In this document: positions 54,719 through 63,735 of the stretch, one piece after another
Position numbering within the stretch: the stretch's first letter is position 1
How the letters are laid out: the number at the start of each line of letters is the position of its first letter
Source of the DNA: Epilithonimonas tenax DSM 16811
GTDB lineage: Bacteria > Bacteroidota > Bacteroidia > Flavobacteriales > Weeksellaceae
Assembly: GCF_000428485.1 (NCBI RefSeq)
Contig: NZ_AUAA01000008.1
Coordinates: forward strand, 59,232 to 123,231
DNA: 64,000 nt
Direction of reading: 5' to 3'
Notes under the pieces: generated by a model
Databases searched by the model: none
Seen by the model: the letters and a program-made list of their open reading frames with translations, nothing else
Told to the model about the DNA's origin: nothing
Translations under genes and position numbers: made by a program

Positions 54719-55279
54719 ATGAATATTGATACAATTCTTGACCGCACATTTCCACTTCCAGAGCATTCGAAATCAGTTTTAAAGAATTTGATCTCTGAGA
54801 TGGAGTTTCCGAAGGACAGCATCATCATCAAAGCCGGAAAAGTGGAAAAGACAATGTATTTTATTAAAAAAGGAATTGTAAGAGCTTTTGTTCCTCAAGA
54901 AAATCAAGATGTGACGTTTTGGTTTGGGAAAGAAGGTGATGTGGCTTTGCCAATGAAAAGCTATGTCGGGAACGATAATAATTATGAAAATATCCATCTT
55001 TTGGAAGATTCCGTTTTGTATCAATTGGAAATCTCAGCACTTCGGGAACTTTTCGAAACGGATATTCACATTGCGAACTGGGGAAGAAAATTGGCCGAAA
55101 AAGAATTGGTAAAAACTGAGGAACTCTTCATTTCCAGACAGTTTGGAACTGCTTCTCAACGATATCGCGAACTTTTACGAGAACAACCAGAAATTTTGCA
55201 GAGAGTTCAACTCGGTTACATTGCTTCATTTCTTGGGATTACACAAGTGAGTTTGAGCAGGACCCGAGCGGAAATTTAA
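54719..55279 (+). CDS. Crp/Fnr-family regulator
   Basis: A 186-residue protein from the ATG at 54719. The cyclic-nucleotide-binding-like beta-roll fills about 10-120 (AGKVEKTMYFIKKGIVRAF) but lacks the cAMP-contact pattern of true Crp. The C-terminal helix-turn-helix is IASFLGITQVSLSRTRAEI (about 167-185). There are no cysteines, so no Fnr iron-sulfur cluster. This short kind is common in Bacteroidota and usually stands next to the genes it controls; the exporter 70 bases downstream is the natural candidate, as an inference. Confidence 0.88.
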   Translation: MNIDTILDRTFPLPEHSKSVLKNLISEMEFPKDSIIIKAGKVEKTMYFIKKGIVRAFVPQENQDVTFWFGKEGDVALPMKSYVGNDNNYENIHLLEDSVLYQLEISALRELFETDIHIANWGRKLAEKELVKTEELFISRQFGTASQRYRELLREQPEILQRVQLGYIASFLGITQVSLSRTRAEI

Positions 55280-55349
55280 TTTTTTATCATTTGTATAAAA
55301 GGTTTTGGATTTCAAAAGTGAACTTTGCAGTCTTGGAATTTTTAATAAA

Positions 55350-55679
55350 ATGAATTGGATTATTTTAATCATCGCAGGACTTTTTGAAGTCGGATTCACG
55401 TCTTGCCTAGGAAAAGCAAAAGAAACGAGCGGAACAGAATCCTATCTTTGGTATGGTGGATTTTTTATTTCCCTCATTGTGAGTATGGTTTTGCTGATGA
55501 AAGCGACGCAAAGTCTCCCGCTGGGAACAGCTTATGCGGTTTGGACAGGAATTGGCGCCGTTGGAACCGTTTTGGTTGGGATTTTTATCTTCAAAGAACC
55601 AGCAACATTTTGGCGAATCTTTTTTATTTTCACCTTAATTGGTTCTATTGTAGGACTGAAGGCGGTTTCTTCTCATTAA
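55350..55679 (+). CDS. SMR-family exporter, SugE/Gdx type
   Basis: A 109-residue four-helix membrane protein from the ATG at 55350; the frame is open 15 codons further upstream, without family sequence. The central glutamate is E13 in IIAGLFEVGFT. LPLGTAYAVWTGIGAVGTVLVGI (about 58-80) and the C-terminal GSIVGLKAVS follow the SugE/Gdx subgroup rather than EmrE. Gdx proteins export guanidinium; others export quaternary amines. No guanidine riboswitch was recognised upstream. It lies behind a Crp/Fnr-type regulator. Confidence 0.9.
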   Translation: MNWIILIIAGLFEVGFTSCLGKAKETSGTESYLWYGGFFISLIVSMVLLMKATQSLPLGTAYAVWTGIGAVGTVLVGIFIFKEPATFWRIFFIFTLIGSIVGLKAVSSH

Positions 55680-55682
55680 CAT

Positions 55683-55714
55683 AAATGCCTCAGAGATTTC
55701 TGAGGCATTTTTTT
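55683..55714. terminator. Bidirectional terminator after the SMR exporter
   Basis: A 12-bp perfect stem AAATGCCTCAGA/TCTGAGGCATTT (55683-55694 with 55699-55710) and a T-run. It also serves the convergent ABC transporter operon. Confidence 0.92.
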
Positions 55715-55733
55715 AGTTTGCTTTTTTTTAATC

Positions 55734-56444
55734 TTAAATGACCGAAACCTGGTCTGCAAAATATTGCTCCAGATCTCTCAAAGTTTCCGGAGAAGTTTGG
55801 ATATCCCTTACCAATTCGCCTTTGTTGATGACCACGATTCTTTCGCAAACTTCTGTTGTGTGCGCCAGATCGTGACTGGAAATCAGGAATGTAGAATCCG
55901 AATTCTGAGACCAGTTTTTGATTAAATTTTTAAGTTTAATTTGAGTCGATGGATCCAGATTCGCAAAAGGTTCATCAAGAATAATAATTGGTGGCGTTCC
56001 GATCAAAGCACCAATGATGCCAACTTTTTTCATATTGCCTTTGGAAAGATCACGGATGTATTTTTTTGCATTCAGGATCTCACCGTTGAAGAAGTCGTTG
56101 AAGTTTTTCAGGAACTCGTCTACATTGGCTTTGGTTTGTCCTCGCAGTTCGCCAAGGAAATAGAAATATTCTTCGGGCGTTAGATATCCAATTAGAAATG
56201 TTTCATCGATGAAAGCACCAACTTTGTTTTTCCAGTTTTCGGATGTGTTGACGTTTTCATTATCAATGGAAACAAAACCGGAAGTTGGTTCAATCAAATC
56301 TAAAATTAAACTGAATAAAGTCGTTTTTCCAGCACCATTATTGCCAACCAAGCCAATGGTTTGACCTTTTTGGAAATCAAGGTTTTCGATGCCTAAAACC
56401 TTTTTGCTTTCGTAAATTTTGGAAAGGTTATTGATTGTGATCAT
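55734..56444 (-). CDS. ABC transporter ATP-binding protein
   Basis: A 236-residue ATPase. Walker A is GNNGAGKTT (34-42), the signature is LSKGNMKKV near 134 and Walker B is IIILDEPFANLD near 152-163. The signature begins LSKGN rather than LSGGQ, as in many CcmA-type exporters with large two-helix-bundle permeases. It follows the DUF5687 permease gene by 26 bases; together they form a putative exporter. The substrate is unknown. Confidence 0.93.
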   Translation of the reverse strand: MITINNLSKIYESKKVLGIENLDFQKGQTIGLVGNNGAGKTTLFSLILDLIEPTSGFVSIDNENVNTSENWKNKVGAFIDETFLIGYLTPEEYFYFLGELRGQTKANVDEFLKNFNDFFNGEILNAKKYIRDLSKGNMKKVGIIGALIGTPPIIILDEPFANLDPSTQIKLKNLIKNWSQNSDSTFLISSHDLAHTTEVCERIVVINKGELVRDIQTSPETLRDLEQYFADQVSVI

Positions 56445-56470
56445 TTTTTTTTAGAGATTGGGAGTGAGAG

Positions 56471-57934
56471 TTAATTTCCTTTGAAGGCTTTAATGGTAGA
56501 ATATTTTTCTTTCTTGTAAAGTTTGACGATGAAATCAAAGAATTTTTCTCGAAAAAGAAAGCCAATCAATCCAAGAGCAGCCAAACTAGCAACCGCCGCA
56601 GCTGTTCCAAATAAATATGTTGTAGCACCGAAAACCGCCATTGGCAAAACCATTTGTGGAAGAATCAAAAGGATGTTTTTGAAACTGAAATTGTTCTTTT
56701 TCCCCATGGCCTTGCTTCTGGAATTGAGGTCAACAGGATTTTTATTAAAAGCACCAGATAACAGAACGATCTGAGAATTGACGCCCATATTATAAAGTCC
56801 GCCCGCGAGAAAGGTGAAGTATAATTCCCAACTCACAAACGCATATGCAACGGCCAAAACCATACTCACAGCAACTGCGCTCACGATGAGCCACCATTTG
56901 GCTTTAAGGTATTCTTTGTAGGGCACATTCAAGGTCATCATCAGCGGATAATAAGAACTGTCGAATGACGGAACTCTTTGTCCAAACATAAACAAAAATC
57001 CTCCTGTGACGAACAAACCCATAAACAGCTGCATATAAGCGGTTTTGTATGTAGGAGAACTGAACAGAAGCAAACCGTAAAACAAGAACAAGAAACTACC
57101 CAAAGCAATCGATTTTGCCGCCTTGCTGCGCTTGATCATTCGGATGTCATTGTTGATGAAGGTGCCCAGAACGCCGTATTTATTAAGGAACTTGATGCTT
57201 TCTGTCTTTCCCACGTCCTGCTTCATTTCCAGACCTTTGTCCAGGTAGAAGTTTTCTTTGATGAATTTTTTAACGATGAAGAACCCCATCAACATCACCA
57301 AAATGGGAACAATAATCGTCCACCAATGGTTGTAAAATTGAATAAAAACAGATTCTGAAAATGAGGACAATGAGATGATCTTGTAATAATCCAAACCTGC
57401 AAATGCAAGCAGGACGGCTCCGATCATCCAGACCACCAAGTCTTTTCCATTCAGAAGTATATTGAGAAAATTACTGCAAAAACTTAAAATGATAACCGCA
57501 AATATCCAGGCAAAACTCCCTGAGACCGAGTGAGCGTTGTAAAGCAAAATCACCAAAAGCGGAATGTAAATGAAAAGTCCGCCCCAACTGAAAAATGAGG
57601 AAAAGGTCTTTCCAATCATATAGTTGACGAGCGTACTTTTCCTGATATTCATCGTCAGAAATGGTTTGATGTTCTGAGTCGGCATCTGCTGGAAAAAATA
57701 TCTGATAAAAAGATCAGCCACCAGCCAATAAATCAAATACTTGCTGATGAAAGAAACCGGATCAATATGCAATTCTTTTTTCGGAAGAAAATAAGCAAGA
57801 AAAGCAATCCCAACAAACAGAGCCATCAAATAAAGCATTCCCAAAAGCTGGAAGACCTTCACGACGATGTTGCCTGCCAATGAACTGGACCTGAAAAAAC
57901 TTTTGAATTCTAGATTGATAAACCGTTGCAGCAT
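56471..57934 (-). CDS. DUF5687 ABC exporter permease
   Basis: A 487-residue membrane protein with about 11-12 hydrophobic segments, first near residues 30-50 and last near 450-470. The start MLQRFINLEFKSFFRSSSLAG and the NIRKSTLVNYMIGKTFSSFF stretch (about 95-115) match DUF5687, a Bacteroidota permease family always found beside an ABC ATPase. It lacks other recognised domains. Substrate unknown. The pair is convergent with the SMR gene and divergent from dnaB. Confidence 0.87.
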   Translation of the reverse strand: MLQRFINLEFKSFFRSSSLAGNIVVKVFQLLGMLYLMALFVGIAFLAYFLPKKELHIDPVSFISKYLIYWLVADLFIRYFFQQMPTQNIKPFLTMNIRKSTLVNYMIGKTFSSFFSWGGLFIYIPLLVILLYNAHSVSGSFAWIFAVIILSFCSNFLNILLNGKDLVVWMIGAVLLAFAGLDYYKIISLSSFSESVFIQFYNHWWTIIVPILVMLMGFFIVKKFIKENFYLDKGLEMKQDVGKTESIKFLNKYGVLGTFINNDIRMIKRSKAAKSIALGSFLFLFYGLLLFSSPTYKTAYMQLFMGLFVTGGFLFMFGQRVPSFDSSYYPLMMTLNVPYKEYLKAKWWLIVSAVAVSMVLAVAYAFVSWELYFTFLAGGLYNMGVNSQIVLLSGAFNKNPVDLNSRSKAMGKKNNFSFKNILLILPQMVLPMAVFGATTYLFGTAAAVASLAALGLIGFLFREKFFDFIVKLYKKEKYSTIKAFKGN

Positions 57935-58106
57935 AAGAGAATTAGTTTGGTTAAATTTAATGAATTTAGAATTTGATAATGTTTCTATCTATTAAGTTCA
58001 CTTATCCGCAGAAATGTTACAGAAATGGTAGAAATATAAATTTACTAACATTAAGATTGTTTTGAATAAAGGATTTGAATCAATTGTGAATAATTTTGTT
58101 AACATC

Positions 58107-58141
58107 TTGATCGTCGAAAAATTCTAAAAAAACTATCTTTG
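58107..58141 (+). promoter_or_regulatory. Probable dnaB promoter
   Basis: TATCTTTG (58134-58141) fits TAnnTTTG and ends four bases before the ATG. TTG at 58107-58109 lies 24 bases upstream of it. If used, the mRNA would be leaderless or nearly so. Confidence 0.55.
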
Positions 58142-58145
58142 TACA

Positions 58146-59723
58146 ATGGCACAGAAGGATACATTATCGAGTTTGATTCACGGTAATTTTGCAAAGGAAC
58201 TCTCTATTTCGGATGGCAAAATGCCGCCCAATGCATTGGATTTTGAAAAAATAGTGATCGGAACTTTTCTAATTGACAGAAAAGGACTCGACCATTCCAT
58301 AGATCTATTGACAGCTGAGGTCTTCTACGACCCAAGGCATCAGACGATCTTTGCAGCGATTTTAAAATTATACGAAAGCAATTCTCCCATCGACTTGATG
58401 ACGGTTATTCAGGAACTGAAAAGAACTGAAAAATTAAGTCTAGGCGGTGGTGATCACTATATTATTGATTTGACGATGGGCGTAAGCTCATCTGCCCATA
58501 TAGAATATCACGTGCGTGTGATCCTGGAAAAATTCATTCTAAGATCATTAATCAACGTTTCTGCCAATGTGATCGACAGTTCTTACAAAGAAACCACCGA
58601 CGTTTTCGAATTGCTGGATAAAGCCGAGCAATCCTTCTTCGAGATCACAAACGGAACCATCAAAAAAGGTTTCGACACAGCCAATTCATTGGTAAAAGAA
58701 GCGATTGAAAAGATCAAATCTTTGAAAGATAAGGAAGGCTTATCAGGTGTTCCGTCCGGATTTACCGCTCTGGACAAAGAAACCGGAGGCTGGCAAAACT
58801 CAGACCTTATCATCATTGCGGCTAGACCTGCGATGGGGAAAACGGCCTTTATCCTATCAATGGCGAGAAATATCTGCGTGGATCACAACATTCCGATGGC
58901 GCTGTTCTCGCTGGAGATGGCATCTGTACAGTTGATCACAAGGATGATCTCTTCCGAAACCGGCATCTCTTCCGAGAAACTGAGAAAAGGACAAATGGCG
59001 GATGAAGAGTGGCAGAGATTGTTCACCAACGTTTCTGCATTGGAAAATGCACCACTTTATATCGATGAAACACCTTCACTTTCCATCTTCGATTTCCGTG
59101 CAAAATGTAGACGACTGGTAATGCAGCATGGGGTGAAGATCATTATGGTCGATTACCTCCAGCTGATGACGGCAAGTTCCGGAAAAGGCGCAGGAAACCG
59201 TGAGCAGGAGATTGCGATGATCTCCCGATCTCTAAAAGCGATTGCAAAAGAACTGAACGTTCCGGTCATTGCACTTTCGCAGCTGTCCAGAAGTGTGGAA
59301 ACACGTCCGGGAAAAAGACCGATGCTTTCTGACCTCCGTGAATCTGGAGCCATCGAGCAGGATGCGGATATCGTTTCGTTTATCTTCCGGCCAGAATATT
59401 ACAAGATTGCCGTTTGGGATAATGACGAAGAAGGCGCAGAATCCAGCACAGAAAATCAGGCTGAGATCATCATTGCAAAACACAGAAATGGTGCTACTGC
59501 TGACGTGCGCCTGGCTTTCCACAAGAACATTGGTAAGTTTGCCGATCTTGGAACCAATTACGAATACACACCTTCCAGTTTTGGGCAGAAAGATGAACCC
59601 TCAGGTTTTGACAGAATTACGATCACCAGCGATCCACATTCGGCTTTTGGACTTCCGAACACCAATAATAATCAGGTTTCTGGTTCTGCGATGAATGATG
59701 ATGAGGATGATTTTGCTTTTTAA
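58146..59723 (+). CDS. dnaB: Replicative DNA helicase
   Basis: A 525-residue hexameric helicase that unwinds DNA at the replication fork. The N-terminal domain (about 28-130) has PPNALDFEKIVIGTFLID. The RecA-like domain has Walker A ARPAMGKT (226-233), MALFSLEMA, Walker B IIMVDYLQLM (about 334-343), and the arginine finger region SDLRESGAIEQDADIV (about 396-411). No intein is present. The acidic end (DDEDDFAF) is usual. Length is normal for the phylum. Confidence 0.97.
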   Translation: MAQKDTLSSLIHGNFAKELSISDGKMPPNALDFEKIVIGTFLIDRKGLDHSIDLLTAEVFYDPRHQTIFAAILKLYESNSPIDLMTVIQELKRTEKLSLGGGDHYIIDLTMGVSSSAHIEYHVRVILEKFILRSLINVSANVIDSSYKETTDVFELLDKAEQSFFEITNGTIKKGFDTANSLVKEAIEKIKSLKDKEGLSGVPSGFTALDKETGGWQNSDLIIIAARPAMGKTAFILSMARNICVDHNIPMALFSLEMASVQLITRMISSETGISSEKLRKGQMADEEWQRLFTNVSALENAPLYIDETPSLSIFDFRAKCRRLVMQHGVKIIMVDYLQLMTASSGKGAGNREQEIAMISRSLKAIAKELNVPVIALSQLSRSVETRPGKRPMLSDLRESGAIEQDADIVSFIFRPEYYKIAVWDNDEEGAESSTENQAEIIIAKHRNGATADVRLAFHKNIGKFADLGTNYEYTPSSFGQKDEPSGFDRITITSDPHSAFGLPNTNNNQVSGSAMNDDEDDFAF

Positions 59724-59906
59724 TTAAGTTTTAACGCAAAGGCGCAAGAAACTTAATCGAAGATCGTTAAGTCGCAAAAAGGAAATCAAAACAATGGTAT
59801 TCTTATTTCAAAAAACGTTCAAAACTTGCAACTTAAAGCAGTCAATTTTTAATCTTCTTGCAACTTTGTGATATCAACTTCCCCAATTTAATTTTAAATC
59901 TATCTT
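59724..59906. repeat. Intergenic sequence with CGCAAAGGCGCAA-type repeat
   Basis: The 183-base gap starts with AACGCAAAGGCGCAAGAAACTT, then an ACTTAA...TTAAGT dyad (59751-59773). Similar CGCAAAG blocks occur near 13642 and 15485. It looks like a dispersed short intergenic sequence. Confidence 0.4.
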
Positions 59907-60389
59907 TTGAGTTTAAGAATCGAAATCTATACAGACGGCGCCTGCAGTGGAAATCCCGGACCTGGCGGTTACGGCATTCTGATGCGCGTTCCAGACAAAA
60001 AATACCAGAAAACCTACTCCAAAGGTTTCAGAAAAACCACCAACAACCGGATGGAACTGATGGCAGTAATAGTTGCACTTGGAAAATTGAAAAGTCCCGA
60101 CAACGATGTCCACGTCTTCACCGACAGCAAATACGTTGCGGACGCGATCAACCAGAAATGGATCTACGGCTGGATCAAACGGGGTTGGAAGAATGTCAAA
60201 AACCCAGATCTGTGGAAAGGTTTTTACACTTTATACCAACTTCACGAACCCAAATTCCATTGGATCAAAGGCCACGCCGGTCATCCTGAAAATGAGATCT
60301 GTGACCAATTAGCTGTCACTGCAGCAAAATCCGGAAAGCTGGAAGTTGATGCTTATTTTGAAAATCAAAGTGAGGGCGGATTGTTTTAA
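59907..60389 (+). CDS. rnhA: Ribonuclease HI
   Basis: A 160-residue enzyme that cuts RNA in RNA-DNA hybrids. The metal site is complete: D10 (IEIYTDGACSGNPGPGG), E50 (NNRMELMA), D73 (VFTDSKYV) and D133 (NEICDQLA), with H123/H126 in the KGHAGH loop. The start appears to be TTG at 59907: an in-frame stop lies four codons upstream (59895) and there is no ATG before the core. The C-terminal 20 residues are extra to the E. coli protein. Confidence 0.94.
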   Translation: MSLRIEIYTDGACSGNPGPGGYGILMRVPDKKYQKTYSKGFRKTTNNRMELMAVIVALGKLKSPDNDVHVFTDSKYVADAINQKWIYGWIKRGWKNVKNPDLWKGFYTLYQLHEPKFHWIKGHAGHPENEICDQLAVTAAKSGKLEVDAYFENQSEGGLF

Positions 60390-60392
60390 ATT

Positions 60393-61925
60393 CTAAACAT
60401 TCCAAAAATCACGATCCAGACTTCTGTATTGTATGGCTTCCGATATATGGTCGCCCTGTATATTTGCAGAATCTTCCAGATCGGCGATGGTTCTGGCGAC
60501 TTTCAAGATCCTGCTGTAAGCTCTTGCGGACAGATTGAGCTTCAACATGGCTGCTTTTATCAATAATTGTGAATACTCATCCAGTTCGCAATGTTTTTCC
60601 ATTTCTTTGGATCCCATTTGTGCATTGTAATTGATGTCAGAATCCTTATATCTCGCATTCTGGATATCTCTTGCTCTATTGACTCTTGCTCTGATGCTTG
60701 CACTGCTCTCGCCTTTTTTCTTCTCCGTCAGTTGTTCATATTCCACCTTTGAAACTTCGATATGAATGTCGATTCTGTCGAGAAGTGGTCCAGACAGTTT
60801 ATTCATATAACGCTGCATTTCCATTGTGGATGAGGTGTTGTTTGGATCATCAGGAAAATAACCGCTGGGACTGGGATTCATACTGGCTACGAGCATAAAA
60901 CTTGCAGGGTATTCTATGGTGAATTTGGCCCGCGAAATGGTCACAACGCGGTCTTCCAAGGGTTGTCGCATCACTTCAAGAACTGTTCTTTTGAACTCGG
61001 GCATTTCGTCCAAAAATAACACGCCATTGTGTGCTAAGGAAATTTCTCCTGGTTGCGGATAACTGCCACCGCCGACTAGCGCTACGTCCGAAATCGTGTG
61101 GTGTGGCGAGCGGAAAGGCCGAATTGTTATTAATGAAGTTTCTGCTCCCATCTTTCCTGCCACAGAATGGATCTTTGTCGTTTCCAAAGATTCTTTGAGA
61201 CTAAGCGTCGGTAGTATGCTGGGCAAACGTTTGGCAATCATAGTTTTTCCGCTTCCAGGTGAACCTATCAGTATAATGTTGTGACCACCTGCCGCCGCCA
61301 CTTCCATCGCTCGTTTGGCGGCTTCCTGACCTTTGACCTCATCAAAATCAAAAGGAAAATGATCTACTTTGTCCTGAAATTCTTTTCTTGTATCGATCTC
61401 GAATTTTTCTAAAGGCAGATTTTCATTAAAAAAATCTATGATTTCCTTTATATTATCAATCCCGTAAACATCCAACTGGTTGACGATGGCGGCTTCTCTG
61501 GCGTTTTTCTTCGGAAGTATGATGCCTTTGAAACCGTCTTCTCTTGCTTTTATGGCAATTGGCAGTACGCCACGGATTGGTTGTAAAGTACCATCTAGCG
61601 AGAGTTCTCCCATAATGATATAGTCACTGAGGTTCTCATATTTAATCAGATCTGAGGCGGCTAAAATCCCCAATGCAATACTTAGATCGTAGGCAGCACC
61701 TTCTTTGCGAAGATCTGCCGGAGCCATATTAATGGTAATCTTCTTTCCAGGAATTTTGAAGCCAGAATTCTTGAGTGCGGCGGAAATCCGATAGCTGCTT
61801 TCTTTGATAGCATTATCAGGAAGGCCTACCAAATGGTAGCCAACACCTTGGTCAACATTAACTTCTATGGTGATAATCTGTGCAGAAACGCCATGAATGG
61901 CAGCACCGTAAATTTTGACAAGCAT
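60393..61925 (-). CDS. YifB/ComM-family AAA ATPase
   Basis: A 510-residue protein of the Mg chelatase-like YifB family. The N-terminal Lon-protease-like (ChlI) fold is at 1-175 (VNVDQGVGYHLVGLPDNAIKE, here from residue 23). Walker A is GSPGSGKT (221-228) and Walker B LFLDEMPEF lies near 305. The C-terminal Mg chelatase-like lid ends the protein. The best known relative, ComM, is a helicase that extends branch migration during natural transformation. The stop codon is 3 bases from the convergent rnhA stop. Confidence 0.94.
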   Translation of the reverse strand: MLVKIYGAAIHGVSAQIITIEVNVDQGVGYHLVGLPDNAIKESSYRISAALKNSGFKIPGKKITINMAPADLRKEGAAYDLSIALGILAASDLIKYENLSDYIIMGELSLDGTLQPIRGVLPIAIKAREDGFKGIILPKKNAREAAIVNQLDVYGIDNIKEIIDFFNENLPLEKFEIDTRKEFQDKVDHFPFDFDEVKGQEAAKRAMEVAAAGGHNIILIGSPGSGKTMIAKRLPSILPTLSLKESLETTKIHSVAGKMGAETSLITIRPFRSPHHTISDVALVGGGSYPQPGEISLAHNGVLFLDEMPEFKRTVLEVMRQPLEDRVVTISRAKFTIEYPASFMLVASMNPSPSGYFPDDPNNTSSTMEMQRYMNKLSGPLLDRIDIHIEVSKVEYEQLTEKKKGESSASIRARVNRARDIQNARYKDSDINYNAQMGSKEMEKHCELDEYSQLLIKAAMLKLNLSARAYSRILKVARTIADLEDSANIQGDHISEAIQYRSLDRDFWNV

Positions 61926-61947
61926 TTGTGTTTTCTTTTACCAAAAA

Positions 61948-61980
61948 TAAAAAAAACTCTTTGATGAAAACCAAAGAGTT
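61948..61980 (-). terminator. Terminator of the guanylyltransferase operon
   Basis: On the minus strand a 9-bp stem AACTCTTTG/CAAAGAGTT (61955-61963 with 61972-61980) is followed by a long T-run. It lies between the guanylyltransferase stop and the yifB start. Confidence 0.85.
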
Positions 61981-62006
61981 AAATGTTTTTTGAGAAAAAT
62001 GCTTAT

Positions 62007-63086
62007 TTACATAAAGCGTTCACCTTTCTTCAGGTTTTTAAGATCAAGCACGTAATCTTTGATCAGCTGATCATTGTCGCGTGGACAGATTAATAGTGCT
62101 TTTTCTGTGTCTACAATGATGTAGTTTTTAAGGCCATCAATTACGGCTGCTTTGTTCTGGTTTTTTATTCTGATCACATTTCCTTTGGAATTGTAGGTCA
62201 GGACGTTTTTAGAACTGATCGCGTTGTTATCGTCATTTTTATCAGCATTGGTATAGACGGAGGTCCAGGTTCCAAGATCGCTCCAGCCAAGATTGGCAGG
62301 GATAACATAGACGTTCTCTGCCTTCTCCAGAATGCCGTTATCGATAGAGATTTTACTCACTGTCGGGTAAATCAAACCGATACATTCTTGCTCTGCTTCA
62401 CAATTGTATTCGCAACTGTTGAATTGATTGGCCATTTCCGGAAGGTATTTTTTGAAAGCAGACAAGATGCTTTTCACGCTCCAAACAAAGATTCCGGCAT
62501 TCCAAAGAAAATCACCAGATTCTATAAAACTTTTGGCTATTTCTAGATTGGGTTTTTCAGTGAAGGTTTTTACTTTGGAGTAATTCTCATTATTTTCCTG
62601 TATAAACTGAATGTAACCATAGCCTGTATCTGGTCGTGTGGGTGTAATGCCCAAAGTGACGAGATAATCATGTTCTGCAGTGAGTGTGAATCCCAGTTCT
62701 ACTTTTTCAAGAAAAGCTTTTTCCTTCAGTATCAGGTGGTCAGCTGGCATGACAATGATGCTGGCATTCGGATTGACTGCTTCTATTTTTTTTGCCATAA
62801 AGAGGTTGCAGGCAGAAGTGTTTTTCATTGCCGGTTCTCCTACGATATTGTTAGCTGGGATATCAGGCAGCTGCTGTTGTGTAAGCTCTACATACTCTTG
62901 GTTTGTAATGACATAGATGTTTTCTTTGGGGATCAGCTGATTGATTCTGTCAAAAGTCTGCTGAATCATTGTTCTCCCAGTTCCTAAGATGTCGTGAAAC
63001 TGTTTTGGGAATTTTTGGGTACTCATTGGCCAGAATCTGCTTCCGATTCCACCAGCCATTATCACACAGTAATTATTGTTCTTCAT
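62007..63086 (-). CDS. manC: Mannose-1-phosphate guanylyltransferase
   Basis: A 359-residue nucleotidyltransferase that makes GDP-mannose for glycans. The N-terminal signature is MAGGIGSRFWPMSTQKFPKQ (10-29), with the pyrophosphorylase residues G, R and K. VMPADHLI (about 117-124), EKPN and WNAGIFVW (about 195-202), and NLGWSDLGTW near 270 complete the active site. It lacks the C-terminal phosphomannose isomerase domain of bifunctional forms. It overlaps the SprT-like gene upstream by 14 bases and ends at a terminator. Confidence 0.95.
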   Translation of the reverse strand: MKNNNYCVIMAGGIGSRFWPMSTQKFPKQFHDILGTGRTMIQQTFDRINQLIPKENIYVITNQEYVELTQQQLPDIPANNIVGEPAMKNTSACNLFMAKKIEAVNPNASIIVMPADHLILKEKAFLEKVELGFTLTAEHDYLVTLGITPTRPDTGYGYIQFIQENNENYSKVKTFTEKPNLEIAKSFIESGDFLWNAGIFVWSVKSILSAFKKYLPEMANQFNSCEYNCEAEQECIGLIYPTVSKISIDNGILEKAENVYVIPANLGWSDLGTWTSVYTNADKNDDNNAISSKNVLTYNSKGNVIRIKNQNKAAVIDGLKNYIIVDTEKALLICPRDNDQLIKDYVLDLKNLKKGERFM

Positions 63087-63678
63087 TTATGATTAGTTTT
63101 TCGACCTTTGCTAAAGGACGGAATAAATATTTCTTTGCGTTTTTTGAATTGATGCAAAGATATAACTTTTTCTTTTTTTCCAATAGCTGGTAATCTTCGC
63201 CTTTATAACGAAATTTATCATTTGTTAATAAATCTTCAACAAAAACAAGATTTTCGTCTGGATTTTCGATGTGGAAATAACGAACCAGTTCTGGACTTGC
63301 CATAAAATTGGCTTTCGGATTTCTGGAAAATCTCAAAATGATGGGTTTCAGATCATCGGTATAGAGATCAATACTCTCCAATAGCATTGCTGAAAATGTA
63401 TCTTTCCATTCTTTACCATGGGCAGTGATGCGGTTGCTAAAATTTTCAAAAGCAATAAGATGCGCCAACTCGTGAGTGAGTACAAAGAAGAAAAGTTGCT
63501 TGTCCAGAGTAGAATTTACGGTGATCTGATGGGACTTATCCGGCAGTTTCCTGTAATCGCCTAACTTGCTATTTCTGTTCTTCGTAATTTTGATGTGAAT
63601 ATAATAATCCGAAAACCATTTTTTGAGAAACGGAAACGCGTGATCAGGAAGGTATTGGTTTAAAACATTAATGGACAT
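63073..63678 (-). CDS. SprT-like zinc metalloprotease domain protein
   Basis: A 201-residue protein from the ATG at 63678 (a TTG precedes it). The zinc motif is HELAH (69-73), followed by the third ligand region NRITAHGKEWKDTF (about 84-97) with its histidine. This is the SprT fold, seen in Spartan-type proteases for DNA-protein crosslinks, but in bacteria the role is unproved. It lies on the same strand as manC and overlaps it by 14 bases. The C-terminal half has no recognised domain. Confidence 0.88.
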   Translation of the reverse strand: MSINVLNQYLPDHAFPFLKKWFSDYYIHIKITKNRNSKLGDYRKLPDKSHQITVNSTLDKQLFFFVLTHELAHLIAFENFSNRITAHGKEWKDTFSAMLLESIDLYTDDLKPIILRFSRNPKANFMASPELVRYFHIENPDENLVFVEDLLTNDKFRYKGEDYQLLEKKKKLYLCINSKNAKKYLFRPLAKVEKLIINEEQ

Positions 63679-63735
63679 CAAGAATAAATGATTATTTTAC
63701 AAAAATAGACATTCAAATGATTTAATACTACATTA

